The translations under genes were made by a program, and so were the position numbers. The notes under the pieces are model-generated. The model did no database searches and was not told the DNA's origin. It worked only from the letters and a program-made list of their open reading frames with translations. Of a stretch of 64,000 nt of DNA, positions 52,756-62,476 are shown piece by piece. Source of the DNA: Burkholderia sp. BCC0506 (GTDB taxonomy: Bacteria; Pseudomonadota; Gammaproteobacteria; Burkholderiales; Burkholderiaceae); assembly GCF_902833145.1 (NCBI RefSeq), contig NZ_CADFEN010000003.1, forward strand, positions 62,001 through 126,000, in the 5' to 3' direction. Within the stretch, counting starts at the first letter, position 1; each line of letters opens with the position of its first letter.

Positions 52756-55293
52756 TCAGTCGCGCGCGCCATCGAGTTTCGGCGCGAGCATGGCCTGCAG
52801 GCCGCGCGCCGCCCCCTTCCACATCCGTACGTAACCGTCCAGCCCGATCCGCAGCACTTCCTTGAGCCCGCCGAGCGGCGTGTCGGGCCGCGCGCCTTCG
52901 TGCCAGTCGAGCCACGCATCCGCGCGGCCGAACGTGCATTGCACGAGCTGACGCTCCTGTTCGAGCGTCAGCGCCTCGAAGCTCACGCCGACATGGGTCG
53001 GCGTCACGCGGGTCACGCGCACCGGGAACGGGAACGCGCGGTCGCCGCGCGTCACGCACACCGCCAGCGTGTCGCCGACCGCGAGCGGCAGCCCCGGCAC
53101 CGCTTCGAGCCCGAGGCCGCCGGTCGAGTAGTCGCTCGTGAAGCACGCGGCGGTCGAGCCGTCGGCGAGCAGCAGCATCGCCGGCACGCGCATCGCGATC
53201 CGGTGCGTGACGCGCACCTGCTTGGTCTCGCGCGCGACGGCCAGCGCCGCGCCGAGCATCGCGAGGTTGTACGCGGTCCAGCCGAGCGTGATCAGGATCG
53301 TCGACGCCTCGTCGCCCTGCTCGGTCACGAGCCGCCACAGGCCGGCGACGATCGCGAGCACGTTCAGCGCGAACAGCACCAGATACGGCTTCGACGTCGA
53401 CCAGTCGACGTAGCCTTCGTCGATCTTGCCGCCCTTGTCGGTCACGTTGAACTTGCCGTGCTTCGGGCTGAAGAACGCGACGGTGGTCGGCAGCGCGATG
53501 TACCACGCGAGCACCGATTCGTAGACCTCGGCCCAGAACGAATGCCGGTAGCGGCCCTGCATGCGCGAATTCGCGATGTTCGCGAGCACGAGATACGGGA
53601 TCACGTAGCTCGCGAGCGCGAGCGACGACGCGTTGATGAAGTACAGATGGAAGAACAGGTACGCGAGCGGGATCGTCAGGAACACCAGCCGCGGAATCCC
53701 GTAGAAGAAGTGCAGCATCGCGTTGCCGTAGCAGATCCGCTGGATCAGGCCGAGCCCGCGCCCGAGGAACGGGTTGTCGATGCGGAAGATCTGCGCCATC
53801 CCGCGCGCCCAGCGCGTGCGCTGCTTCACGTGCCCGGCGAGGCTTTCCGTCGCGAGGCCGGCCGCCTGCACGGTCGGCAGGTACGCCGACGTATAGCCGC
53901 GCCGATGCAGCTTGAGCGCGGTATGTGCATCCTCGGTCACGGTCTCGACCGCGACGCCGCCGACCGCCTCCAGCGCACTGCGCTTGAGCACCGCGCACGA
54001 TCCGCAGAAGAACGACGCGTTCCACAGGTCGTTGCCGGACTGCACGAGGCCGTAGAACAGGTTGCCCTCGTTCGGCACCTCGCGGAACGTGCCGAGGTTG
54101 CGCTCGAACGGATCGGGCGAGAAGAAATGGTGCGGCGTCTGTACGAGCGCGCACTTCGGGTCGCGCAGGAACACGCCCATCGTCGTCTGCAGGAACGAGC
54201 GCGTCGGCACGTGATCGCAGTCGAAGATCGCGATGTACTCGCCGTGCGTCCGCGGCAGCGCGCGGTTGATGTTGCCGGCCTTCGCGTGCCGGTTGTCGTC
54301 GCGCGTCAGGTAGCCGATGCCGGCCTCGGCCGCGAACGCCGCGAACGCCGGGCGCCGGCCGTCGTCGAGCAGGTACACGCGCAGCTTCGCGCTCGGCCAG
54401 TCGATGCTCTGCGCGGCGAACACCGTCGGCTTCACGACCGACAGCGGTTCGTTGTAGGTCGGAATGTAGATGTCGACGGTCGGCCAGGTGTCCGGATCGT
54501 CGGGCAGCGGCACGATCGGCCGGTCGAGCGGCCACGCGGTCTGCACGAAGCCGAGCAGCAGGATCATCCACGTATACGCTTCGGCGCCGTACAGCAGGTA
54601 GCCGGCGACGGCTTCGACCGGGCCGCGGAAGTCGAGCGTCTGCGTCGTGCGCCACCACACGTAGCGCACCGTCGCGAGCAGCGCGAGCGACGCGAGCGCG
54701 AGGGTCGGCAGGTGGCCCGGCAGGCGGCGCAGCGCGAGCGCCAGCACCGCGACGATCGCGAAGAACGCGAACTGCGCGCCCGGCATCAGCGGCGACATCC
54801 CGGCCGCGGCCCACAGCACCGCGCCGGCCACGAGCAGCAGCGGCGCGAGCCAGCGGCGCCGGCCGACGCCGTTCGCGCGCGCATCGAGCCAGCCGCCCCA
54901 GCGCGCCCACGGCAGACGCTCGAGCATCGCGTTGACGCGCCGGCCGACCGCGCGCCCGGCCACGTAGACGGGCACCACGAACGTATCGAACCATGCGAGC
55001 GGATCGCGCGCGGGCCGGCCGTCGGCCGCGCGCGGTGCACGCACGATCGCGCGCCACAGCCATTCGCGCACGCTGAGCGGCTGCAGCACGCCCCAGTCGT
55101 GTGCGAGCCGCAGGAACGCGACGCGCACCCAGCGGCGCACGGGATCGGGGCGGCCGGGCGGCGGTGCGTGGAAGAACAGCCGCACGAACCAATCCACCCG
55201 CGTGCGTTGCGCCGGCAGCCCGATGCCGCGTGCGCACCAGTCCGCCGCGCGACGGCCGAACGCGCGCAGTCGCGACGCGAACGCGGCGTTCAT
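52756..55293 (-). CDS. bcsA: Cellulose synthase catalytic subunit BcsA with PilZ domain
   Basis: This 845-residue membrane glycosyltransferase is long for BcsA because of a ~200-residue N-terminal extension. GT2 motifs are in order: LLDDGRRP near 308, the metal-binding DCD of FDCDHVPT near 355, the catalytic TEDAHTA near 452, and QRTRWARG near 490. Transmembrane segments flank the catalytic domain. The C-terminal PilZ domain starts near 690 with KQVRVTHR, and the c-di-GMP motif DYSTGG lies near 719, so cellulose production is likely allosterically activated by c-di-GMP. The start overlaps the bcsQ stop by 4 bp. The usual partner bcsB is separated, lying 8.4 kb upstream in the same operon. Confidence 0.95.
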   Translation of the reverse strand: MNAAFASRLRAFGRRAADWCARGIGLPAQRTRVDWFVRLFFHAPPPGRPDPVRRWVRVAFLRLAHDWGVLQPLSVREWLWRAIVRAPRAADGRPARDPLAWFDTFVVPVYVAGRAVGRRVNAMLERLPWARWGGWLDARANGVGRRRWLAPLLLVAGAVLWAAAGMSPLMPGAQFAFFAIVAVLALALRRLPGHLPTLALASLALLATVRYVWWRTTQTLDFRGPVEAVAGYLLYGAEAYTWMILLLGFVQTAWPLDRPIVPLPDDPDTWPTVDIYIPTYNEPLSVVKPTVFAAQSIDWPSAKLRVYLLDDGRRPAFAAFAAEAGIGYLTRDDNRHAKAGNINRALPRTHGEYIAIFDCDHVPTRSFLQTTMGVFLRDPKCALVQTPHHFFSPDPFERNLGTFREVPNEGNLFYGLVQSGNDLWNASFFCGSCAVLKRSALEAVGGVAVETVTEDAHTALKLHRRGYTSAYLPTVQAAGLATESLAGHVKQRTRWARGMAQIFRIDNPFLGRGLGLIQRICYGNAMLHFFYGIPRLVFLTIPLAYLFFHLYFINASSLALASYVIPYLVLANIANSRMQGRYRHSFWAEVYESVLAWYIALPTTVAFFSPKHGKFNVTDKGGKIDEGYVDWSTSKPYLVLFALNVLAIVAGLWRLVTEQGDEASTILITLGWTAYNLAMLGAALAVARETKQVRVTHRIAMRVPAMLLLADGSTAACFTSDYSTGGLGLEAVPGLPLAVGDTLAVCVTRGDRAFPFPVRVTRVTPTHVGVSFEALTLEQERQLVQCTFGRADAWLDWHEGARPDTPLGGLKEVLRIGLDGYVRMWKGAARGLQAMLAPKLDGARD

Positions 55294-56069
55294 CGCGCCG
55301 CTCCGGTTCGGCCCGCGACGGCCGCCGTCAACCACGCATCGACCCAGTTGGCGACGCCGTTCAGGTCGTGCGACGCCTGCGAATACGGCGCGTCGTCGAA
55401 GATCCAGCTGCCGCGCGCGAGCGCTTCGGGCACGGCCGCATCGACATGGATGCGCTGTTCGAGCACCGACGCCGGCCCCGCGACCGCGCGCAGCATCGCC
55501 AGCGCGTCGCGCTGCATGTCGCGCGCCGGGTTCAGCCGGTTCACGACGATCTGCAGCTCGCCGCCGCCGGCCCGCAGCGCACCGAGCCGCGCGGCCGTCG
55601 TCGCGCAGGCGGCCGGCTCCGGCGGCACGACGACGAGCGTCAGGTCCGCGCAAAGGATCGCCTGCCCGGCCTGCGGCGACGGATAGCGGGCGGTGTCGAC
55701 CAGCACGACGCCGTCGACCGGCAGCGCGATCTCGTCGAGCGCGCGCGACAGCCAGGCCGGATCGGCCGCGAGCCGCGCATCGCACGCGGCGGCGCCGGCC
55801 GCGTCGACCTGCCCGTACGGCACGAACAACACGCCGTCGGCGTTGCGCCACGTGTGCGCGTGCCACGGTTCGGCGCCGCCCAGCAGGCTGTGCGCGAGAC
55901 CGTGTTCGGCGAGCGTGTCGAGGCCGAGCGCCGCGCCCATCAGGTTCTGTGCATCGAATTCGACGGCGACGACCGGCCGGCCGCGGCGCGCGAGCAGCAC
56001 CGCGAGCGCGGCGGCAAGCGTCGTGCGGCCCGCGCCGCCCGTGGTCGACGTGATGGCGATCGTCTTCAT
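55290..56069 (-). CDS. bcsQ: BcsQ, MinD-like ATPase-fold protein of cellulose synthesis
   Basis: This 259-residue SIMIBI-class protein begins MKTIAITSTTGGAGRTT. The usual deviant Walker A (KGGxGKTT) is here TGGAGRTT (residues 10-17): the signature lysine is Thr and the P-loop lysine is Arg15. As I recall, E. coli BcsQ also lacks these lysines, so this fits the BcsQ subfamily and suggests limited or no ATP hydrolysis. BcsQ helps place and stabilise the synthase at the membrane. The start overlaps bcsF by 4 bp, and the end overlaps bcsA. Confidence 0.85.
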   Translation of the reverse strand: MKTIAITSTTGGAGRTTLAAALAVLLARRGRPVVAVEFDAQNLMGAALGLDTLAEHGLAHSLLGGAEPWHAHTWRNADGVLFVPYGQVDAAGAAACDARLAADPAWLSRALDEIALPVDGVVLVDTARYPSPQAGQAILCADLTLVVVPPEPAACATTAARLGALRAGGGELQIVVNRLNPARDMQRDALAMLRAVAGPASVLEQRIHVDAAVPEALARGSWIFDDAPYSQASHDLNGVANWVDAWLTAAVAGRTGAAR

Positions 56070-56311
56070 CGGGCCGCCTTGTCGTCGGATTGGTCGGGTT
56101 TGGCGCGTTCATCGGCTGGGTCACCGCCGGCGCCCGGAAGCAGGCGGCCGCGCAGCGCGACCGGCACGAGTTCGCACGGCACCGCGTCGCGCCGGTCGAG
56201 GCCGCGCGGCGCGCGAAAGCCGCGGCCGATGCCGAGGTGCTGCGCGACGATCCACACCGGCACCGCGATCACGATACCGACGATGAAACCGATGACGAGT
56301 TCGGCGATCAT
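56066..56311 (-). CDS. bcsF: BcsF-like small membrane protein
   Basis: This 81-residue protein has a single N-terminal transmembrane helix (ELVIGFIVGIVIAVPVWIVAQHLGI) followed by a basic, proline- and asparagine-poor tail. Its place directly after bcsE matches that of bcsF in E. coli, where BcsF recruits BcsE to the membrane; sequence similarity is weak, so the name rests mainly on position and topology. It overlaps bcsE by 4 bp upstream and bcsQ by 4 bp downstream. Confidence 0.6.
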   Translation of the reverse strand: MIAELVIGFIVGIVIAVPVWIVAQHLGIGRGFRAPRGLDRRDAVPCELVPVALRGRLLPGAGGDPADERAKPDQSDDKAAR

Positions 56312-58269
56312 GCATCCTCCTGCTTGCGCAGCGGCATCGCGCTGCGGACGGCGCCGCGTGCACGCGCGGCGGGAATGACGGGGGCCGGCGCCGCGGCGTC
56401 GACGGCGGCGAATGCGGACGCCTGCCGCACGCCGATCGCGTCGAGCGCGACGACGGTGTCGATCGCATCGATCGCGTCGCTCACCGCGCTTGCGTCGGGC
56501 AAGGCCGCATCGGGACCGACGGGCGCGGCCGCGGCGCGCGCCGGCTGCTTCGCCGCGAACAGGTCGCTGTAGTCGGCGATCGGTGTGCGCCGGTTCTCGG
56601 CCTCCAGCGCATCGAGCTCGGTATCGATGCTGCCCTGCCCGAGGCACACGACGCGGTCGGACAGCGTATCGACCGGCACGTCGAAGATCCGCGCGAGCGC
56701 GTCGTCGGCGTCGATCGGCCCGCAGGAGAACAGGAACACGAACAGGTGTGCGGCGTCGGCCGTCACGATGTCGCCCGTACGGCGCGGCCGGCAGTGCCGC
56801 AACGCGTCGACGTGCGACACGCCCGGCAGCAGCGTGAGCTTCGCGAGCGTGTGCGGCAGCGCGAGCACCGCGCCGCGGTCGAGCACCGCGCGAATCCGCT
56901 GGCAGAACGCGCCGACCGGCAGATAGCCGAGCACCGAATCGCCGAGCGCCGCCGCGAGCGCCGCGCGATAGTCGGCCGCGACGGGGCGCGCATAGAGCTG
57001 GCCGCGCAGCGCGTGCACGGCCGCCTGCATCCGCGACACGGGCAGGTCGCGCGCGACGACCCGGTTCGCGCCGACGCTCAGCACGAGCATCTCGAACTGC
57101 TGGCGCAGCACCTCGCCGCGCTCGACGACGGCGATCTTCAGCGCGCCGCCGCACTCCCGGCGCAGCGCGTGCACGTCCGCGCACAACGCTTCGAGCTGCG
57201 CATGCGAGCGGAACACGAGCACCGCGGTCGCGGCCTGCGCGCTCGCGCACGCGGCGACGACAGCCGCGTTGTCGTCGACGAGCTCCCAGCCGTCCGGCAC
57301 GCGGCTCGCGCCGTCGAGCACCGCGCGGCTGACCACCACGCGATCCTCGTCGTGCGCGAGCTTCATCCGGTGCGCCGGCTCGATCGCGCCGCCATCGACG
57401 CTCGCCGACAGCCGGCCGTCCGGCGCGAAGCGCAGCGCTCGCACCTCGCCGGCCGCGAGCGTGTCGCCCGCGCGCCAGAAATCGACGACCCACAGCAGCT
57501 CGCCATGCGTGCGCTGCAATTGCGCGACGCCCGAGCAGATCCCGTGAAAGCCGCTGCGCGACGTACGATCGGCATCGCGCACGAGCGGCGCATCGTCGGT
57601 GCGCGGGTCGTCGCCCGCACGGGTCGTTTCGGCGTCGAGCAGCAGCACGAGCGCGATCCGGTGCGTGCGGCACCAGTCGGCCAGCGCGGCTGCTTCATCC
57701 GCGAGCACGGCCGGATCGTCCCAGCTGAACCACCGCTGGGCGCTTTCGACGAAATACAGCGAACGCGCGTGAAATCCGTAGCGCTTCATCGCGCGCAAGC
57801 CGCCGGTCAACCGCGCGAACGGGCCCGGCGCCGCGCGATGCGGCGCGCTGCCGGCCGCGTCGGCAGCGGCGCCGTCGTCGGCCGGCTCGGCCGCCGGCGG
57901 CATCGCCAGCACGTTCAGGTGGCGCGGCCAGCCGGCCGGCTGCGCACCGCCCGCGAAGCCGAGCGACGCCATCTGCGCGGCGACCTGCGCCGGATCGCGC
58001 GCCAGCACGACGGTCACGTCGCGCGTGCGCGCCTGGCGCGCGCTTTCCCAGACGAGCGCATCGCAGCCCGGCGTGCCGCCGGCCGCGTAGATCGCGTAAA
58101 GGCCGCCGGCTTCCAGTTGCGTCCAGGTGTCGGGCAGACCGTCGATCGCGAGCCGGCCCGGTGCACCGGCGCGGCCGCCCGCCGGCCCGACGCGCAGCAG
58201 CGCGCGCAGGCGGTCGGCCAGGCCGGTGGCGCCGGGCGCGGAGCGGGTGGCATCGAATTCCGTAGTCAC
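56308..58269 (-). CDS. bcsE: BcsE c-di-GMP-binding GIL-domain protein
   Basis: This 653-residue protein follows the BcsE layout: an N-terminal degenerate NTPase-like domain (about 40-250), a REC-like domain, and a C-terminal GIL domain (about 400-560). The segment VLSVGANRVVARDLPVSRMQ near residue 405 and ALGDSVLGYLPVGAFCQRIRAVL near 450 match the family pattern. I could not fix the I-site RxxD residues by eye. The last ~90 residues are Ala/Asp-rich and probably disordered. BcsE senses c-di-GMP and enhances synthesis. It is the first gene after the palindromic element. Confidence 0.82.
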   Translation of the reverse strand: MTTEFDATRSAPGATGLADRLRALLRVGPAGGRAGAPGRLAIDGLPDTWTQLEAGGLYAIYAAGGTPGCDALVWESARQARTRDVTVVLARDPAQVAAQMASLGFAGGAQPAGWPRHLNVLAMPPAAEPADDGAAADAAGSAPHRAAPGPFARLTGGLRAMKRYGFHARSLYFVESAQRWFSWDDPAVLADEAAALADWCRTHRIALVLLLDAETTRAGDDPRTDDAPLVRDADRTSRSGFHGICSGVAQLQRTHGELLWVVDFWRAGDTLAAGEVRALRFAPDGRLSASVDGGAIEPAHRMKLAHDEDRVVVSRAVLDGASRVPDGWELVDDNAAVVAACASAQAATAVLVFRSHAQLEALCADVHALRRECGGALKIAVVERGEVLRQQFEMLVLSVGANRVVARDLPVSRMQAAVHALRGQLYARPVAADYRAALAAALGDSVLGYLPVGAFCQRIRAVLDRGAVLALPHTLAKLTLLPGVSHVDALRHCRPRRTGDIVTADAAHLFVFLFSCGPIDADDALARIFDVPVDTLSDRVVCLGQGSIDTELDALEAENRRTPIADYSDLFAAKQPARAAAAPVGPDAALPDASAVSDAIDAIDTVVALDAIGVRQASAFAAVDAAAPAPVIPAARARGAVRSAMPLRKQEDA

Positions 58270-58278
58270 GGCGTTCCC

Positions 58279-58595
58279 CTAGGGTCTGTTTACATCCGGA
58301 ACGTGCATGCGCTGCCACGAGAACGGCCACTCGCCGCGTTGCGCTCCTTGCGAATACGTCAAGTATTCGGGGCGTCGCGCGCCTCGCGAGCGGCCGCTCT
58401 CGTGGCAACCCCAAATTAATGAATTCATATCAGGCGAATGCCCGAAATCGCCCGTATGGCGGCGACGCGCGTCGCTTGTCCCCCAAGGGGACTTCCCGCG
58501 GGGCGTCTGGCACGGCCAAACGGCGTCCCTCACTTTTCGCCCTACGCGCGATTTCGGGCATTCGCATGTACGTTCCATATGTAAACAGACCCTAG
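58279..58595. repeat. MITE-like palindromic element with 33-bp terminal inverted repeats and two large internal hairpins
   Basis: The ends (58,279-58,311 and 58,563-58,595) are inverted repeats matching at 30 of 33 positions, each starting CTAGGGTCTGTTTACAT. Inside is a first hairpin at 58,313-58,407: a 15/16 stem TGCCACGAGAACGGCC / GGCCGCTCTCGTGGCA with tip CGAATAC/GTATTCG. A second hairpin occupies 58,434-58,565, with a perfect 18-bp stem starting GCGAATGCCCGAAATCGC. An AT-rich linker between them contains the palindrome ATGAATTCAT. The whole could fold into a three-way junction. The ends lie in TA, as a 2-bp target duplication would give. It contains no credible gene. The bcsC stop codon TAG lies in its right repeat. 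Confidence 0.85.
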
Positions 58596-61500
58596 TAATC
58601 CGAATAAAGCCGCACGGGCGTCGGCGTGACGAGCCAGCTGCGCTGCGCGCGCGCGTCGAATGCATAGCGCAGGTAGACGAGTGCCGAGCTCGGCGCATAG
58701 TCGTGCGACCGGTCGATGTGCAACTGCGCGCCGATGCTCAGGTACGGATTCACGCGATACTCGGCGATGCCGTTCACGCCGTACGAGAACGACACGCCGC
58801 GCGTCGAGCTGCCCGCATAGACGAACCCGGCCGCCACTTGCGCGGCCCGCTGGTCCGAGAACGTCGGGTAATACAGCGAATCCTTCTCGTCGCTGTTCGA
58901 GATCCCGCCCGTGACGGTCAGATCCCACGACAGCGCATCGTGCCGCCCCGCCCATTCGATCGGCACGCCGAGCGACAGGTAGCGCTGCGGGCTGTAGTAA
59001 CCGCCCTGCCCGTACGTGTAGTAGCGCAGGTTCTGCGCGTAGTGCCACGCATTGCCGACGAGCCCGGTGCTGACCTTCGTCGTCGCGCGTTCGTACACGG
59101 GCACCGTGAAGCCGGTGCGCAGCGTGACTTCCGCATTGCGTTCGACGTTGCGGCCGGACAGCACGCCCGCGCCGAGTTCCGCGAACAGGTTCGTGCGGCC
59201 GACGTCGACCGACGCGCGCAGGTTCACGCCGTCGCGGCGCACGCCGCCCCACACCGCACCCGTCCACGGGTCGCGCATCCCCGCGTACGACAGCACGCTG
59301 CTCGTTTCCGGCCGCCGCGACGCATTCACGGAGAAGCTCGCGGGGCCCGCGTCGAAGCGATAGCGCACGCCGCCGACGAGGTAATGCACCGGGAAGCCGA
59401 GCGGCGACGTGCCGAGATCGACGCGCCACGCGTCGGACAGATAGCCGGCGCCGAGTGCCACGCCCGTCGTCGACTGGTGCAGCGAGCCCGGCGGGTTCGC
59501 GATCAGCGCGGCGGCCTGCGGATTCGTCTGTGCCCTGAGCGCCGCGTACGTGCCAAATGTCTTGAGCGAATACGCGTCCGGCACGCTCGTGTCGAGCGTG
59601 CCCGGATCGAGATGCACGGTATCGAGCTGCGCGAACACATGCCCGTCGTAGCGGACCGGCATCTGCATGTAGATCGGCACCTGCTGTGCGCGATACGACG
59701 AGATGCCTTCGTCGCCCGATTTGTACGCGGGTATCCAGCCGGTCTCGATCTCGGGATTGCGCCGCTGCCGCAGATCCGCGAACGCGGCCTGCGCGGGCGT
59801 GAGACCGTCGCGCCCCGGGCTCGCGCCTGTCGCGCGTTCCTGCGACAGCGACAGCCGGTACAGCGACGCCGCATCGTCATAGCGGCCCTGCGCCTCGGCC
59901 ACGCGCCCGGCCGCGACCGTCACGTCGGCGCGCGCCGGATACGCGGCCTGCAGCCGCTCGGTCACCTGCGCGGCTTCGTCCGGGCGGCGCAGCGCGTTCA
60001 GGCGGCGCACGGCCGACAGTTGCGTGTCGACGTCGTCGTCCGGCGTGCGCGCCAGCACGGCCTGCACGCGCGCGCGGGCGGCGACGCGGTTGCCGCTGTC
60101 CTCGTCGATCCGGGCCAGCGCGAGCTGCGTATCGGCGTCGTCCGGCGCGCGCGCCACGACCGGCGCGAGCGCATCGCGAGCCGCGTCGTAATGGCCCTGT
60201 GCGCGTTCGAGGTCGGCAAGTTCGAGCGCATAGCGCTTGTCCGCGCGGCCGGCCGGGCTCGCGCGATCGAGCAGCGTGCGCGCCTGTGCGTAATCCTGTC
60301 GCGCGATCGCGTCGTCGGTCTGCCGCAGCGCGAGCCGCAGCGACTGGTCCTCGAGCCGTGCCGTCTGCGCGGACGTCAGCGCCGGGTCGCGACGCAGCGT
60401 GTCGAGCCATGCGGCGAGCGCATCGTCGCGACCCGCGCCGCCGAGCAGGTCGCCGTAGCGCAACCGCAGGTCGGCATCGGCTTCGCGCGGATGCGCGGCG
60501 ATCCAGTCGCGCAGCGGCGCGAGGCCGCGCTCGGCGTCGCCCGCGTCGATCCACTGCGCGCCGATCGCGGCCAGCATGTCGGGATCGTCCGGCGCGCTTG
60601 CCTGCGCGTGCGCGAGCGTGGCGGCGAAGGCCGTGCGGTCGCCGCGGGCATGCGCGCCGCGCGCGTCGGCCAGCGCGCTTTCCGCATCGAGCTTGCGCGC
60701 CAGCACGCGCATCCCGTCCGAACGGTGCGCATCGTCGACCGGCGCCAGCGCGGCCTGCGCGCCCGCGACATCGTCGAGCGAATTGCGGTACAGCGCGTTC
60801 GCGTAGCGCATCTCGGGCGTATCGCTGAGCGCGAGCCCGTCGTCCATCACCGTGCGGCCGAGCTGCGGCAACCCCATGTCGCGATAGAGGCGCGCGAGCG
60901 CGAAGCGCGTCCACGGCGCGTCGGGCGCCGCGCGCACGGCCGCCTCGTAACGTTGCGCGGCGGGGCCGCGCGCGCCCTTGTCGGCCAGCGCCCGTGCCTC
61001 GTTCGCGAGCACGTCGCCGCGCAGGCCGTCGAGCGCGCGGCGATCGTCGGCCCCCGTCACGCGCCCTTGCAACGCATCGAGCAGCGGGCCGATCCGGTCC
61101 GCGCGGCCGGTGTTTTCGTACAGCGTGGCCGTGTCGCGCACGGCCGACAGGCTCGGCGAGCGTGCGGCCAGCAAGCCGCGCAGCAATGGCTCCGCGTGCG
61201 CCCAGTCGCGCTGCGCGAGCAGCGCATCGGCGAGCTGAAGCTTCGCGTCCGGGTTGTCCGGCTGCATCGCGAGCGCCGCACGCGCGGCGCGCTCGGCATC
61301 GCGCGGGCGGCCCGCGCCGGCCGCCTCGCGGCCCTGGGCGAGCAGCCCCCAGAACTGCGCGGTACGCGCGAGGCTTTGCCACTTGCCGCGCTGGTCGGTC
61401 GCACGCGTCGCGGCCCGCGCGAACAGCGCACGCGCTTCGTCGTGCCGCCCTTCGCGCAGCCGCAGCAGGCCGAGCCCGCCCAGCGCATCGGCGTCGTCCG

Positions 61501-62476
61501 CCCGCGCCCGCGCGGCACGCGCGAGCAGCGGGTCGGCGGCGGCCAGGTCGCCGCGCGCCAGTGCCTGCAACCCGCGCTGCTGCGCGATGTAGTCGGGATC
61601 GCGTTCGAGCCGGCGCTGCGCGTCGCGCTGCCGGTCGAGGTCGGCGGCGCGATCGCGGAATTCGGTGTCGTCCGGCGCGAGCGCGAGATACGCGTGCAGC
61701 GCATCGAGATACGCGGGATCGCTGCCGGCCGACTGCAGCACGCGCCGCCACAGCGCCATCGCTTCGGTGTGGTCCGCGTCGGTGCGCTTCGCGAGCGACG
61801 ACGCGATCCGGTTCGCTTCCGCGCGCGTGTCGTCGCGCTGGTTCAACAGCCGCGCGAGCGCGACCGATGCACTCGTGTCCCGCGGATCGGCGGCGATCGC
61901 GCGGCGCAGCGCGGCGATCGCCGGCTCGCGGCCGCCCGGCGCATTCGACACGATCTGGTAATACTCGGCGCCGAGCGCACCCGACGGCGCGCCGTTCGGA
62001 AACAGCGCGACGATTCTTCGAGCCGCCTCGTCGGCGCGGCCGCTGCGCGCGAGCAGCCGGATCTGCGCCATCTCGCCGCGCCCGCTCGTCGCGACGCGGT
62101 ATTCGTCGGCCGCCCGCCGCGTGCGAGGCGCATCCGGCGACTGCGCCTGCAGCCGCGCCAGCGACGCCTGCGCGCCTTTGGCATCGCCGAGCCGCAGCAG
62201 CACACGCACCTGTTCGGCCAGCAGATCGGGATCGCCCGGTGCGATCAACAGGCCCTTGCGCAACGCATCGCGTGCGAGATCGTCGCGATGCTTGATGCCC
62301 CACATCCGCGCGGTGTCGAGCTCGCGCCGCGCATCGACGGCGGCCGAGGTCGCCGGCGTCGCGGGGGTCGCCGCCGCCGTGCCCGGGACAGCGCCCGGCG
62401 CCGCGGCGCACACCGACGATGCGAGCCACGCGAGTCCCGCGACGTGCGGCGCGGCGCGCTTCAGCGGGCGGCGCAC
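58592..62476 (-). CDS. bcsC: Cellulose biosynthesis outer-membrane protein BcsC (TPR and barrel)
   Basis: This 1294-residue protein has a signal peptide, then many TPR-type helical repeats in the periplasm (about residues 45-880) and a C-terminal outer-membrane barrel (from about 930, starting NPEIETGWIPAYKSGDEGIS). The barrel ends YLRYAFDARAQRSWLVTPTPVRLYSDY, the typical BcsC end. It carries the glucan to the outside. The GTG at 62476 was chosen because GGGGAGG lies six bases upstream; it overlaps the end of bcsZ by 16 bp. The stop TAG is formed where the palindromic element begins, so the original C-terminus may have been a little longer. Confidence 0.9.
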   Translation of the reverse strand: MRRPLKRAAPHVAGLAWLASSVCAAAPGAVPGTAAATPATPATSAAVDARRELDTARMWGIKHRDDLARDALRKGLLIAPGDPDLLAEQVRVLLRLGDAKGAQASLARLQAQSPDAPRTRRAADEYRVATSGRGEMAQIRLLARSGRADEAARRIVALFPNGAPSGALGAEYYQIVSNAPGGREPAIAALRRAIAADPRDTSASVALARLLNQRDDTRAEANRIASSLAKRTDADHTEAMALWRRVLQSAGSDPAYLDALHAYLALAPDDTEFRDRAADLDRQRDAQRRLERDPDYIAQQRGLQALARGDLAAADPLLARAARARADDADALGGLGLLRLREGRHDEARALFARAATRATDQRGKWQSLARTAQFWGLLAQGREAAGAGRPRDAERAARAALAMQPDNPDAKLQLADALLAQRDWAHAEPLLRGLLAARSPSLSAVRDTATLYENTGRADRIGPLLDALQGRVTGADDRRALDGLRGDVLANEARALADKGARGPAAQRYEAAVRAAPDAPWTRFALARLYRDMGLPQLGRTVMDDGLALSDTPEMRYANALYRNSLDDVAGAQAALAPVDDAHRSDGMRVLARKLDAESALADARGAHARGDRTAFAATLAHAQASAPDDPDMLAAIGAQWIDAGDAERGLAPLRDWIAAHPREADADLRLRYGDLLGGAGRDDALAAWLDTLRRDPALTSAQTARLEDQSLRLALRQTDDAIARQDYAQARTLLDRASPAGRADKRYALELADLERAQGHYDAARDALAPVVARAPDDADTQLALARIDEDSGNRVAARARVQAVLARTPDDDVDTQLSAVRRLNALRRPDEAAQVTERLQAAYPARADVTVAAGRVAEAQGRYDDAASLYRLSLSQERATGASPGRDGLTPAQAAFADLRQRRNPEIETGWIPAYKSGDEGISSYRAQQVPIYMQMPVRYDGHVFAQLDTVHLDPGTLDTSVPDAYSLKTFGTYAALRAQTNPQAAALIANPPGSLHQSTTGVALGAGYLSDAWRVDLGTSPLGFPVHYLVGGVRYRFDAGPASFSVNASRRPETSSVLSYAGMRDPWTGAVWGGVRRDGVNLRASVDVGRTNLFAELGAGVLSGRNVERNAEVTLRTGFTVPVYERATTKVSTGLVGNAWHYAQNLRYYTYGQGGYYSPQRYLSLGVPIEWAGRHDALSWDLTVTGGISNSDEKDSLYYPTFSDQRAAQVAAGFVYAGSSTRGVSFSYGVNGIAEYRVNPYLSIGAQLHIDRSHDYAPSSALVYLRYAFDARAQRSWLVTPTPVRLYSDY

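Noticed and set aside
50993-55237. A 1,414-codon minus-strand frame across bcsR to bcsA
   Set aside because: Only its final part is the real bcsR; the rest is the wrong frame of bcsG and bcsA.
51292-55686. A 1,464-codon open frame antisense to bcsG and bcsA
   Set aside because: Arg/Ala/Val-rich translation typical of GC-rich antisense shadow; the minus-strand genes have clear catalytic motifs and overlaps.
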